Source: Talpa occidentalis (lineage: Eukaryota; Chordata; Mammalia; Eulipotyphla; Talpidae). Taken from it: DNA of 64,000 nt. Location: positions 109,489,194-109,553,193 of the forward strand of contig NW_026555331.1 of NCBI RefSeq assembly GCF_014898055.3, given 5' to 3'. A program made the position numbers and the translations under genes. Positions 10,599-22,871 of the stretch are shown piece by piece. Numbering within the stretch: position 1 is the stretch's first letter; the number at the start of each line of letters is the position of its first letter. Under the pieces are notes generated by a model. The model made no database searches, had not been told where the DNA came from, and was given only the letters and a program-made list of their open reading frames with translations.

Positions 10599-12199
10599 TA
10601 GAGAATCCTAAATAATCAATAATCAACATGCCACAGAAAGACATTTTGACCTGCTCTCTTCCTCCTCCACTCACCAAGTTATTACTAGCCACTTAGAAAT
10701 GGGAAAGTTTGCTTGCTAGGCAGACAAGTATCCTGATTTTGAGATTGGCTCAGCAAAAGAAATTGCCACTTGAGAATGAAATAACAATATGTCACTCGAC
10801 AGTCATTCATCATCTTCCTCTTTTTTTTTATACATATGGAATGCGTCAACATCACTCCCATTAATATTTCACATATAAGTTATACATTTAATAAAATGCA
10901 TGTCCTTAAAAGTAATAATGTTCCTACCAGGACTTGTATCTGATACTATATAATTTTTCTTGAAACTGGAATCTGGCTTAGAGAATGACTTCAATTTGTT
11001 TTCCAGACATATGTGACATAAATCACTATTTCTCTGACTCTGATCACCAGACCATTGCTGGCCTGCAATAAATGTTTCCCAGCCTGCAGATGTTTTACAA
11101 TGGAAAGTTCTTATTTTTAAAAGCTATAAACTGAAATGATGACCCTTGACAGGCAATGGCACTTACAACATTTCTTGTTGAAGTTCTAATTTTTACTCTA
11201 TTTTGGCAATAAAATAAATAATTGAATAGAAAAAAAAATAGAAGTTAAGTAGTGCCTGTCTTAGCCTGGTGTACCCCAAAGCAGAAACTGATGTGAAGGT
11301 TTATGATGAGTAGTTGGTTTGAGAAAGTGATTGCAGAAAAAGGAGTAAAGGATGGAGGAAAGAAATAGGACGGAGGGAAACCCAGCACAAGTTTGCACCA
11401 TAAGACAGCCATCCAGTGGGAAGCTGGTCATTACAGACCATGACACTTTGGGAGAATTTATGAATGAATGATCCAGAATTATTAGTTAATGATTCTGGAT
11501 AAGATTCTATTAACCATCAGTCTCATTAGTCAGACTTGCTATTCAGTGTGTCTACTTCCCCAGATTTTACTTCTGAGTGCTAATTGTTCTAAAGATGTCC
11601 AAGGATAGAAAGTGAAAGGGGCCTAAAATAAGAAAATACTAGGTTGCATCCATTAGAAATGAGTGGAAGTATGTGCAGAACTGCTCCTGTAGAGGTGGCT
11701 ATAACAAGTGAGAAGGTCAAGAGTGTCTAAAGGGGAAACAAGAGGTGTTTTAAACAGAACCCCTTAATGAGATATTTAAGTCAGGTTGAGTTTTATTATC
11801 CATATGTGGAGTAGATGAGTGCATAGCTGTCTGAAGCATCCATATATATTGATACATTATCAATATATAACTTGCAATAATAGGTATACATTCTCACATA
11901 TACAGGCACAAACATAATTTATAAGACTATAATTCAAATAAATATGTATGCCCATATTAAATATGTATATAATATTTAATAACAGATTTTCAATATTTTG
12001 TCTACTACCTAGTGCTGCATAAAAAATATGGCTACTCTCATTTTGGCTTAATTTGAAGGGAACAACCATTTGACTTGGAAATGTAAGCTATACTTATTGG
12101 AAGTCTATGACAATGGTGCCTTTCCCAGTGGATGTTAACTTCTTGTATTCTTTAGTTAAGATGGTCAATACTGACTCTTTCTGCTGTTCAGACTTAAAA
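10599..12199. other. Unclassified non-coding DNA
   Basis: No gene. The 11259-11470 stretch (from 'ctgtcttagcctggtgtacccc') has the feel of an old LTR or repeat, but I cannot name it. The minus frames at 11261-11446 and 11860-12069 are unsupported. Confidence 0.5.
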
Positions 12200-12204
12200 T
12201 CTGA

Positions 12205-12435
12205 CAACTTCTGTTTGAACCCTGTCAACATACTAACTGTGTGACCTTGGGAAAGTTATTTAATCTTCCTGAGATCCAATTTCCTTACCTATACATTGGA
12301 GATAATAATAGCAGCTACTGAATAAAATTATTATGGGGACATGAGTTAAAGATAAACGGATAGGTTGGAACCGGTACAGTAGGAGCTCTTCGTACCTTAC
12401 CTACTCATAGCTAATAAATATTAGCTGTTATTATG
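12205..12435 (+). mobile_element. MIR SINE
   Basis: The core and tail follow MIR: 'ctaactgtgtgaccttggga', 'aagttatttaatcttcctgag', 'caatttccttacctatacat', 'ggagataataatagcagcta', and the end 'taataaatattagctgttatta'. MIR is an ancient tRNA-derived, L2-mobilised SINE. Confidence 0.85.
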
Positions 12436-15400
12436 AGTTTTGCATATGCATACAAAACTGTATGGAAGGGAAGAGTATAACTTTTCTTGGGTCAATTCTC
12501 ACTAATTAGCATTCTCCAGTGTATTTGTAAGCCAAGAAAATGGAATATCTTTTGTTTGTTACACACTTTGCTTATCCTAAGTTTTATTTTAAGATAAAAA
12601 AGATTTTAGAGGACATTTACTATTTTATTTGATAATCATTTATTGGAAGTCTATGGAAGGTTAGGGAGCTATTGAATGGTATAGCACCATTAATGTAAAA
12701 ATCCAAGAAATATTACAAGTAAAATATGAACTAAATGACTGCAAGAGTGAAGTTGGAGGGCATTCTTGCAGCCATGAGGGATGGGAAACCCTCAGTGAAG
12801 TCAAAACAGAAACATTCTCTCTACACCTACTTAGAGCTAAGTCCTGTATTAAGATCAATAAACAGAGGTAGATGGGAGAGTCTAACTAAAGAAAATCAGA
12901 GTCTAGTAACCCTGAAACTTAGTCTTTACACCAAAAGTGTAAACCAAGTATATGAACCAAATGCATGAACTTCTTTTAGGTTTAAAATAAAATAAAAAAA
13001 AAATGACAGGAGTTTTATCTAAAGGGTCTCAGTAAAACTTTAGCCAGAGGATTACTTGGATAAAGAATTTGATTCAAGGAGGATTATCTGGGGTTTTAGA
13101 ATCAGTTCTTTTACATGTTTTGGTCCCAGTTCACGATTAGACACAAAAGGTTATTTGGGAGCCAAATCCAGGTTAAGCCTTATTGCTAGAAAGAAGGAGC
13201 AATAGTTTAACCCTAGTCCTTGAGGATGAAGAAGGATGGGAAGAAGACTTGAAATGGAAAGAGGATTGTGAGCAAGTGAAACTTAATAAGCCTCTCACAA
13301 CTGAAACACTCATTTCTGTCTGTGGGAAGAAATCTCACATTGAGGATCTACTATGCGCCAGACTGCCTACCTTGACTCATCATGTCCAATTTACATGGCC
13401 AAGAGCTCTAATATTCTAAAAGTTTAGTTAGCAGCCTTTGAAAGGTCATAAAGATAATAAGTCACCCAAGCAGAATTGTAACTCCTTTCTGTCCAACACT
13501 GGCTTGTGGGATTGCCTTTCCCTCAGGATATGAAAGAATGCAGACCAGCTTACCAGGTACACAGTTGGCTGATCAGACCTAGCTGGTCAACGGCAATGTG
13601 AGGTTGTCCTCAGTGACTAGCTGTCAGTCATTTTTGTGCCCTAGAAGGGACACAAAATACTCTTCATATTTCAGAGCTATTTGATAGGGCAGATTTAACA
13701 GCAGGTGCCAATTAAAAACATAAATTGGAATTTTCTAACTTAAAAATAAACAAATCATATGCATAGCCATCCACAAATTGGAGTGGGAATAACATATTGA
13801 ATCAAATAATTGCCTCTCTATCTCTGTAGAAAGTTAACTACCTAAGACAAATGAGACAAAATACTCTCAAGATAATTGTATCTGTTTTTCCTATCAAGTA
13901 GACTTTTAATTGTGGTGTGTCTCTCGACCCAACCTCCTTGACATTTAAAGGCTGATAATTGATTCTGTATTTATGTTGACAATAAATAATATAAGAGACA
14001 GGACTGAATTACTAATGGCAAATTATGTGAAGGAAAACAATGGTGTGGACAATGGTGTGCACAAAATCAAGCTAGCTCACATGGTGCCTGGTTTCCAGAG
14101 GCATTGGGGATGGAGGTCCTGTATCCAAGTCCTAGGTCTGCCTCTGCTCTGCATATTTGGAGAGATTTTACCTTCTCTGCTCTGGGGAATCCCCATTGAG
14201 ATGTAACTAGTATTTGCATACTTTGTAAATAGCAGGAATTTTTTCTTACATAACCTCCCTTACTTACTGCATTCATCTTCCCACAAATCTGCTCTTCAGA
14301 TTAAGAAACCAGGGTTTAGAGATGGAAATTGTTTTGCTCCAAGTGATACTAAAGAACTGAGGTCAGCTGACCTCCAAACTGGTAAAATTAGATTTCCGAT
14401 TTCAAAATAAGGAGGAGTCAGCTGTTGAGATTTCAAACTTGAACATCTAGTTGGTGAAATTGTTCTACCACAAAAATTCAACTGCTTATGTTTAACACCT
14501 CCCCATCCCTGCCAGATCCAACTTCAACCAAGGCTTTTTGATTCTGTGTTCTAAACATTCTTCATTGTCTTTTCTTCCATTCTCCATCTCGCTGCATTAG
14601 TTCTGAGACAGTCTCACACTGCAAAATCCTTTCCTTAGCCGCTGTCGCTGTCTTTTCCTCACTTCCTGCCAACCTATTCTCTTTGTATTGTTGGCAACTT
14701 GACTTTCTACATTATATTCTCTCTGCTGCAAGAAACCCTTGGATCAGTTCCCTTTACTCTCTGAGGGTCAGCAATCATATAATCCTTACCCCCTATCACC
14801 TTAACCCCAGAACTCATCAGCTTCTATCAGTTGCTTGATAGATATAAAGATATCACTTTATATCTCCATGCAATTATCTATATGGTCCTCTTATGCTACC
14901 TTATCTAAGGCTGACTTGTCCTCATCCAAAAAAGTTCAGCTCCCCATAAAGATTTTCCTCTCTCTCCCCCTTCTCACTAACATAACACCTCTTCTTCTAC
15001 ACAGTTACTACTCAATCGCAATTGTCAATTTGTAGGGATTAAAGTAAAGAGTTTTCCAGAGCTGACAAACAAGAGAAGTAGAATGATTGTAGAGTTAAAA
15101 CTTGAATCCAACACATAAAGGATAATTCTACCTCTTCAGAAGACAGAATGGTTTCCATGCATGAAAGATTGGATTCTAACAAATCTAATACCCTTGGGAC
15201 CAGATTTGCTCTGGAATTCAGGTAGTTTTGTAAAACAATTATATACCATGTGATATATATTTAATACACATAGTACAATGCATCATGGAAATCATTAATA
15301 TTTGTGCAATGAGTATGAATCTCACACTAAGGAGCATTAGGAATAGCTTGATGTTATTTTTGATCAGCTTTGCCCTTAATTTACCACAATTTTTAGTTTC

Positions 15401-15677
15401 CAGAACTTTAGGGATTTCAGAATTGTGGATCCTGGGTTGTGGATCTGAATATCTTTAAAGGAAAATTCCAATTAGAAAGGGAGAAGTCAACCATGGAGAA
15501 GCATGAAGCAATTGTAAGCTGTGACTGTTCATGCACTGTCAAAGCAGGAAGATTTGCTGAATTCTGAATCTATTTTCAAGGTCACAACTGTAAAAACAAC
15601 AACAAACCACAAATTGGGTGCTTTCTCAGCTAAGACCATTAAACAGGTTACTTATTTGAATAGCTTTATCCCAGCCC
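12436..15677. other. Long unclassified stretch
   Basis: No gene recognised. Frames at 12735-12968, 13183-13419, 13973-14206 and several on the minus strand are 60-78 codons with no motif. Weak MIR-like pieces occur near 13440-13520 and 14285-14400. The stretch at 13960-14060 (ttgattctgtatttatg, ataatataagagacagg) is low in repeats and could be a conserved non-coding block, but I cannot test that here. Confidence 0.5.
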
Positions 15678-15732
15678 CAAACTCTCCAATCTCACACAAA
15701 TGAGTTCTCACACAAACTCTCCAATCTCACAC
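15678..15732. repeat. 20-bp perfect direct repeat with 35-bp period
   Basis: CAAACTCTCCAATCTCACAC occurs at 15678-15697 and again at 15713-15732 without a mismatch. A short CA-rich run follows near 15740. Confidence 0.92.
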
Positions 15733-16284
15733 TCCAAATGCACACACACACATACACACTTTGACTTTCTACTGTCTCTCAGCTACTCCTTCTCTAGTGC
15801 CATCTAAGCTGCCAAGGCTCATGAAGTCCCACAACAGAGGTGAGATTATATTCTCTTCCTCTGTGTCTAGAGGCCCAAACCCAGGCACTACATGTTCACC
15901 CCTTGAAGAACCCACCCACTAGCCTTTTAGTTTGAAGTCTACTACCGGGGTTTGCTGCATTCAAGTGCTTCAGAATGTTCTTGAAAACTCAGTGACAACC
16001 TTCATTTCTTATCTTAAAGCTAAGGAGTTATTTTTCTTTTAAAGCCTTAAAAACATAACTCTCCTCACCTACCACTTTTGAAAATAAACCTGAATTATTT
16101 CAAGGGAACTAGGGTACACAAAGGCTCAGGGAAATGTATGTATTCAATCGAGATATTCTTATGTTTTAGGGGATGAACCCGAGAGAACATTTAATTTCAT
16201 TTACAAGCCAGGAAACATTGTTTATTTATGATCCCAGCAGGAATAGCTGACATAGTCCAAAAAAAAAAAAAAATCACAATATGT

Positions 16285-16700
16285 ATTCATTTTCTATTGC
16301 TGAATAACGAATTGCTCTAAAACTTAACAGCTTAAAACAATAAACACATTACTGCCTGTGGGTCAGGAATTCAGGCATAACACAGGTAATTGTTTCTGGA
16401 TTAGTGTTTCTTATAAGTTTGCAGTCATTCAAACTATCATCCAGGACCAGAGTCTCTTCTGAAGACTTGGCTGGGGAAGAAAGAGCTGTTTCCAAGTTCG
16501 CTCTGGAGAGGGCAGGCCTTGACCTCAGGCAGTGAAGATCTCTCTGTGGATTGTTCTGGAACATGGCAATTGACTTCTGATAGAACAAATGAACCACAAG
16601 AGAGTGGCCAGGGCATAAGTCATAACCTTTTTATAACCTTATCTCACAATTGGTGTTCTATCTCTTCTGCTGCATTATATTTGTTAGAAGTGAATAAATA
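16285..16700 (+). repeat. Old interspersed repeat, family B
   Basis: It starts 'attcattttctattgctgaataacgaattg', then 'ctctaaaacttaacagctta' and 'gtgggtcaggaattcagg'. This pattern (ctattgctgtgtaacaaatt...cttaaaacaac...gtcaggaatt) is a familiar mammalian repeat whose formal class I am not sure of. A 13-14 base A run lies just upstream at about 16260. Confidence 0.6.
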
Positions 16701-17004
16701 AGTTGACTCCACATTCAAGTGGTGGAAATTACACAAGATTGTAAATCTAGGAAGCAAGAGCATTGGGGCCCGTCTTGGAAGCTGCCTGCTTCACAAGGAA
16801 TTGGGAAGTGGTCCAGGGTTAATTGCAGTTGGTCTATTTTCATCTTTAGAGTAAAAAGGGTAAGAAGGAAAAGGAGTTTATAGGACTTGGAAGGGCAGTC
16901 AGGTAGAGAAGGCAGCTTAGAGAGACATTGTGTACTTGAATCAAGGGAATAGACATTCCAAGGTGACCCCATAGGGAGATGGCTGGGAGAATAAATCCTC
17001 CCAC

Positions 17005-17030
17005 CTTTTTATCCCCCCCCCCTTTTTATC
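17005..17030. repeat. C tract flanked by a 9-bp direct repeat
   Basis: CTTTTTATC occurs on both sides of a run of about nine C residues (17005-17013 and 17022-17030). Confidence 0.85.
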
Positions 17031-17344
17031 TCTTGTTAAGCATTTACACTGGCAGAACCCAGACAGATGCCAGGAGGCAGGAGACACAGTGATGTAGTCA
17101 CACAGGTCAGCCTGCCAGGTTGGAAGGTGGGTACAGAAATGTGAACTTACGATATTAGCATGTTATGCCCTAGAATCTGGCTCCTGTTTCCAGGGAATCT
17201 GTATTTATTTTTTTAAGCATGATTTATCTGAACAACTACATCATACATTCCTAGTCAGCAAGGGTAGAGTCCTTGTCTTTGAATATTCTGCACAAAATTA
17301 ATTGAGCCAACACTGGTTCTCAAAAAACACAGCCATAGTATTTG

Positions 17345-17470
17345 CAAGCTGCAAGGAACCTTAGATTTTGTTTAGTAAACACTCTTATTTTAGGGAGGAG
17401 AAAATTGCTGAGATGTTAAGTCAATTGCCAAAGATCAACAATGCTAAGCCCACGTGTCCCAACGCTATCT
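17345..17470 (-). mobile_element. MIR-like fragment
   Basis: 'ctgcaaggaaccttagatttt', 'ttattttagggaggagaaaat' and 'gatgttaagtcaattgcc' follow the reverse complement of a MIR or MIR3 (aaggaaccttagagatc, cattttacagatgagg, ggttaagtgacttgcc). Confidence 0.55.
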
Positions 17471-17519
17471 ATAATTTGCTAATTCCTGAATAGTAATGAC
17501 AATAATAATGATAACTTCA

Positions 17520-17645
17520 AGTGTATAACATTGTAAAGTTTACAAAGAGCTTCTACCCACATCATTTCTTTGGAATCTCACAAAAATCCTAAGGTACTTG
17601 GATGGTAGATATCATTATTTCCATTTTACAACTAAGAAAGTGACC
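17520..17645 (-). mobile_element. MIR fragment
   Basis: 'agtttacaaagagcttctac', 'acatcatttctttggaatctca', 'aaaaatcctaaggtacttgg' and 'ccattttacaactaagaaag' match the reverse of the MIR 3' half (catttaatcctcacaacaacc, ccattttacagatgagg). Confidence 0.75.
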
Positions 17646-18175
17646 TCCATAGATGTTAGCTATTTTTAACTGGAGAAAAGGTGGCTGAACAGGCACCCCC
17701 AAAAACCACACACACAAAAAAACAACAAAACAAAAAAAGCAAACCCAACAAAAACTAGGAAGCTTAGGGCTTTTTTGATTCAGCTATTTAGTCTCATCAG
17801 ATAGAATAATCTCTTCTAATTGACTAAGGCAGCTCTAAACTACAGAACTAGGGGTTGCTCAGTGAGAAATCAAGATAGGACCATCCTGAATGAAATGGTG
17901 AATGCAGTCTACAGCAGGTCTCAGGGAATCTTCTATTTGGGAGCCAGAGAATAAAGCAGTCCTGCTAAGGAGCCCTCTTCTCTATCACTGATGGAGCTCC
18001 TCCTAGGCCTCCTGAAGACATATCTGCAGTAGTCTCCAGGAAATAAAGCCTATATTCTCTTGGAGAATCTACACAGTGCACCTACACATTTAAAAAATCC
18101 CAGCAGGCTGTGGAGCAAGTGGAGGATTTTAGTTCTACAAAACTGTAGAATATGAAGCTGCTACTGTAATCCTAG
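17646..18175. other. Unclassified, with an A/CA-rich patch
   Basis: An A- and CA-rich simple-sequence patch covers 17694-17750. The rest is unrecognised. Confidence 0.5.
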
Positions 18176-18300
18176 TTATCTAGTGCTATATGACAATCTG
18201 CACAACTTTGGGTCTTAAAACAATGACACTTCTTGTTATGATTCACAACTTCATGGGTCAGGAATTCAGACCAGGCATGGCTGGACAATATTTGTTTCAT
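18176..18300 (+). repeat. Old interspersed repeat, family B fragment
   Basis: 'tatctagtgctatatgacaa', 'gggtcttaaaacaatgacac' and 'catgggtcaggaattcag' are the same blocks as in the copy at 16285, in the same orientation about 1.9 kb away. Confidence 0.55.
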
Positions 18301-18844
18301 AAGACTTACCAAGAAATAAAGAAATTAAGGATACCATATGTTTAGAATCATTAAGTTGATGTTATAGCCTCAGAGACTCTGTTACTAGATGTTAGAGACT
18401 GGCATGGGTATAATTATTTGGAAAGTAGCACAAACATTATTACAAGCCATTCAGAAGACTGATGATTTCTGATAGCTTGAGGCAGTCTGAGATTGGCCTA
18501 ATTAATATCAAGAACTGTTCTTTATACCATCGTTGGACCCATAAATACATTTCAGTAAATGTCTTTACCTCATTGCAATCCTTCTGGCAGCCTCATCTAA
18601 TTCCACATTAACTGAGAAAATAAAATTTACATCATTATTGATTATAAGGCTCATGTATACTACCAGAAATATCCTGGTATAACTTGCCCATTGCAAAAAT
18701 GCACTTTTTAAGGAAAACCGTCTTTGATCACTAACAAAAACTAGGTTACACAGTTGTAACTGTTCATAACTCCACTCTCTCAATCATATATGGAAATGAT
18801 AATTATTTAGGTATTTGTGGGATCACTGGATTAATGTTGGCCTC

Positions 18845-18958
18845 TGCTAAATTACAAGTTCTGTGAGGATGACCTGATGTTGATTACTAAATCCCCAGAA
18901 CCTCAAACAGTGTTAGTACTAAAGAGAGTTGGTACTCAGAAGTATTGAATAAATGCAC
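18845..18958 (+). mobile_element. L2 3' end fragment
   Basis: 'agttctgtgaggatgacctg', 'actaaatccccagaacctc', 'aacagtgttagtactaaag' and 'ggtactcagaagtattgaataaatg' follow the end of L2 (gctccttgagggcagg, tccccagcgcctagc, ggtgctcaataaatg). Confidence 0.65.
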
Positions 18959-20851
18959 AAACAAATGGGCTTCTTTGTGGGTGTGATACCTCCATCTTAC
19001 CTTTCGAGTCACATAGAAATAAAAAACAGCACAATAGATAGACCATTCACTTTTCTGTTTACTTTGCTGAAAGTGGAAGCAGAGAAAAGCTCGCAGGTGT
19101 ACACTGAGGTTGCAACTGGCAGCAATGCTAATGAGACCAGACGTGCAGCCAATGAAGGCCTAGGCCAAATCTTGCCCTACTCACTCATTTGCATTTTCTC
19201 TATAGTTGCTTTCTAGGCAAATAGCTGAACAGTTACATGTGATCTGAAAAGCTTAAAACATGCATTATCTGCCCTTTGACAGAAAATCTGCTGGTCCCTG
19301 CATTAGACAGTGAGCTCACCCAAAGTCATGATTCCCAGTAGTCACCACTGGCATCACTTCTCAACTCTTTTCCTTAGTGCACCGAGGGGATCCCGGCCCC
19401 CATGTCTTGAACTGACTGTGTAGGCTCTTCTAGTGAACAGGTCAGAGCTGACTTGCCAGCTCAGGATGCAGCTGCCCTCAGGAAGCTGAGGACAGGCTTG
19501 ATGGAAAGAAAAGAGAACTTCATGCAGTGCAGTTGATTTAGCACTGCCTGCTAGTATCCAGCGACAAAAACCTAGAGCCAAAGTTTTCATATACTAAATT
19601 TTTTATTATTTTCATGTGAGGCTCTCTCACATTAAAAATTTGTTGTCTGTGAAATCTAAAGAGCTCAACAAGTCATGTTTTCAAAATATAACTTTCTCCC
19701 TGCTAACACTGAATCCTGTCGGCTTCACCTGGTAGATTGTCCTGCAGGCCTCAGAAGTTCTTGAAGTTCTTGTGAATGACAGGGACATTTCCATGAAGAG
19801 ACTTTATTTCTCCACCCTGGAGCTCTTTAATCTCTTGAATATTTCCACCAGACCAGACTAGCTCCGACCAGAGCTTGCCAGGACTTCAGCATGGCAGAAG
19901 TCCTATCTAATGGGACTAGATGTCAAAGAAGGTAGCTCAGGAAGGAACCTGCTCTGGGAATATTCTAAGATAGCGAATATCAGGTCAGGTGCCAACTCAG
20001 GCCACCCAAGTATAGGAGGGAAGAGAGAATGAGCTACTTTTGACATTTTGTGGTGCTGTGATTCTATCTACTAGAAATAAGGTTCAATAAGTGTTCTGGA
20101 GCCTGACTTTTGGGTTCAGTATTCCTCGTACTTTTGAAGGAGCCAGGTGGCTAAAAGTTAAAGAGACAGCTTCCCCTCCCATATATGCCTATCCTATTGG
20201 TCAGGAAAAAGGCTACTCTTTGGATTGAAATTGCAAGGGCAGAAATGAAAGGAAGTAGACTTGATTCCTATCAATTATTCACAGGGACCTTATAGGGCTG
20301 GGTGACTCATTGAAGATGGGTTTCCGGGACCTTTGGGGAAAATGTTATGCTTCTAGCACTCTTTTAAGTGGGAGGAAAGTAGGATTCAGGATGAGAGGCT
20401 CTCTGTGGTACTCTCTCATTCTCGTTCTGTGATATCTGAAAAGCAGGTGCAGAAAGAAAAACTACCTTTAGAAGCAGACACACAGAAAGCAAGGCATGTT
20501 CACTGAAAACCTGAGCACAGAGGAGAACAAAAATCTGCAAAAACCAGGAACTACAAATCAGAACTCATGGCTATGGAGCATAGAATTTTATATATCTATT
20601 AAAGCCTGTGGGTAAAAAGATCAGAAAAATGGAGTCATGGTCAGGAAACTTGTTTTATAAAGGAAAATAATGTAGGTAAGTTCATCATCCATTTAGGGAA
20701 GAAGAGTCCCATGCCAAATGGTTAGAAGTCACAATGATTTGGTGTTTAACTCACAGCTAGGAGTGTAAAGGAAGTAGCTCAGAACCATAGCTGTCAGAAA
20801 TAGTTGCCAAAAAAGTGTCAAAATGGAATTTATCACATAGCTGAGACATTT
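18959..20851. other. Unclassified non-coding DNA
   Basis: Nothing recognised. Frames at 18953-19216 (plus) and 19354-19590 (minus) have no domain. The 19700-20400 part is somewhat less AT-rich and could hold an unclassified LTR; I could not find its ends. Confidence 0.5.
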
Positions 20852-20872
20852 GGGAGGGGAGGGGGGAAGGGG
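20852..20872 (+). repeat. G-rich tract, predicted G-quadruplex motif
   Basis: Four runs of three or more G occur with one- or two-base loops (ggg-a-gggg-a-gggggg-aa-gggg), inside a purine-rich stretch that extends to about 20915. Overlapping proline- and serine-rich minus frames at 20729-21020 are read from this tract and are not genes. Confidence 0.8.
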
Positions 20873-21810
20873 AAGAGTAGAGAAGGGCAGGAGGAGAGGA
20901 TGGTGGAGGGTGGTGGACCATGGTACTTTGGTGGTGGGAAAACTGGTGACCACACCTGAGGGACAAAATCCTATACTGTGAAAAAATAAATGAGGATTTT
21001 TTTTTTAAGGGACTTATCATGTAAATGCTCTTCAGCAGCTCTTACGGAAGAGGAGGAGGAATTGTACATTTGCCATACATGGGCAAAGTACGTTTGGATC
21101 TATAGTTCCACTTTGCTTTCCAGTAGATATTTGGAGATCAGTGTGCCATGCCCCTGGTGGCATCCTCTCCACCCTGCCCCACGCTCCCTGGCTGCCCACC
21201 ACACAGGACCTCTTATCCATGGTGCTTTTGTGTAGCAACCTACTCTAGGTGAGATGGAGGGCAGGGACAAATGTTTAACTGTTTCCTACATCAGAGACAG
21301 TGGGCTTTTTTTTTTTTTTTTTTGAACTAGTGTTAATAAGAGGAAAGAAAAATGGAAAGAATCATGGGTATTAAAAGCAGTCTGCTGTTTACCTGCTGAC
21401 ACCCTCGCTGTGTTTTTGGATCCCAATTTTCACATTTTTACCCCAGAAGGCAGAGCTGATTTATCAATAGTTCCCTACATCACTAAGGTTTTCGAAAGAT
21501 ACAGGATCTCTGGAACTGAAGGTGACAACATGCAGTGTTCCAGTTACTTCGAGAGGAAGCAGCTGGACGCTGCTTTACTTTCATTGCTTTGCCCTCATTC
21601 GGGATCTTACGATTTCAATACTTTATCTTTTTTTCTGAATCCTGAGAGAACAGTTCAAGTTATCTTCCTTTATCAGTGATTACATTTTCCTTATATCAAT
21701 TGTACTCTATACCAGCTCCAGATGTGATGTATTTACAGCACACTGGTACATATTTACTTCTGGCACCAAAACCTTATAGGATCCATCTCTCTTTCTTGGG
21801 TGCACTTCAT
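20873..21810. other. Unclassified, including a T run
   Basis: A poly-T run of about 18 lies at 21306-21323. The 89-codon plus frame at 21410-21679 shows no recognisable domain, signal or promoter context. Confidence 0.5.
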
Positions 21811-21863
21811 TGGTTTGTTCTTTTTTAATTACTGTATATTATTTTGTATGGCTATAATCACAA
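21811..21863. repeat. 53-bp segment duplicated at 22671, copy 1
   Basis: It matches 22671-22723 at 52 of 53 positions (A or G at base 21), 860 bp apart in direct orientation. The bases immediately outside the two copies do not match well. Confidence 0.93.
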
Positions 21864-22544
21864 TCAAATTTAACCTGAGTTTGTTTTTTCATGATTTCTT
21901 TTCATAGAAGTTATGCTTTGTCAGTGATTGAGAAAGTGAAACTCCACTCCATTTCCCCCCACCCCCACCTCTCATTTCTTGTTCCAATAAGGAATCACAT
22001 ACAAGGATTTTCTCCTATGTCTTCAGAATGAATTTTGCTTTTCCTTTTGCTGAGATATTTTTGTTGTTGTAGGCTCCATTTTGGCTGTTACTTTACTGTA
22101 GTACAAGAGGCACCCCATCTTGGAGCTTCCTCCAGAGGAGGTGACTGCTCTTAGCTCCACCTAGAGGTGCTAGCCACATACTACCCCTACAGTTAGACAA
22201 CAGATGGCACTTTCTTGTCTGATCCCTGATACCCACTTGTATTTTGTGTTTCACAGTATTTCAAAACTGACATGGAAAATTCTTCTAGAGCACAGTTACA
22301 AACAGGTCATAGGCCGCAGAAGAATGTTACTTGATTATTATTATTTTTTTTTTAAAAATACATCTGGCCTCTTTGAATTTTGTTTTATTCTGGTATAGCG
22401 TGGATAAGGGTAGAAATCGTAAGGGCGCAACTTTTTGGATTTTTATGTTTATGTACTTCTGTTTCACCACTACTCAGGTCAAAACATAGGCTCTGTGTCC
22501 CTTCCCAACTGATACCTGTTTCCCTAGAGATGACTTTTCCCCTG

Positions 22545-22835
22545 ACATCTTTCATTATCAGTTTGTTTATTCTTGAGTTTCATGAAATTGAAGTCATACA
22601 ATATGTACAGTTTTGTGACCGATTCCTTCAACTCATCATCTGATTCAACCATGTTGGGGCACATATGAAATGGTTTGTTCTTTTTTAATTGCTGTATATT
22701 ATTTTGTATGGCTATAATCACAACTTATCTATTTTTCTGTCGATAGGCCTTTGTCTCCAAATGGTACTTTTATGAATAAAAGTGCTGTGGGTATTCTTGT
22801 ACATGCACCATGTTGGATTTTAGCTCTCATTTGTG
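22545..22835 (-). mobile_element. Old L1 3' region fragment
   Basis: 'catgaaattgaagtcatac', 'attgctgtatattatttt', 'ctgtcgataggcctttgtc' and 'tgaataaaagtgctgtggg' follow the reverse of an old L1 3' region (tccattctcctgttgatgg, gaataaagctgctatgaac). Confidence 0.6.
22671..22723. repeat. 53-bp segment duplicated from 21811, copy 2
   Basis: This copy sits inside the L1-like fragment and is continuous with L1-like sequence on its right, so it is the more likely source. Confidence 0.9.
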
Positions 22836-22871
22836 CAAAATTACTGGGTAGAGGGTAGGTGAGCACAGTAA

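Noticed and set aside
20729..21020. Proline- and serine-rich minus frames
   Set aside because: Created by the G-rich purine tract at 20852-20915.
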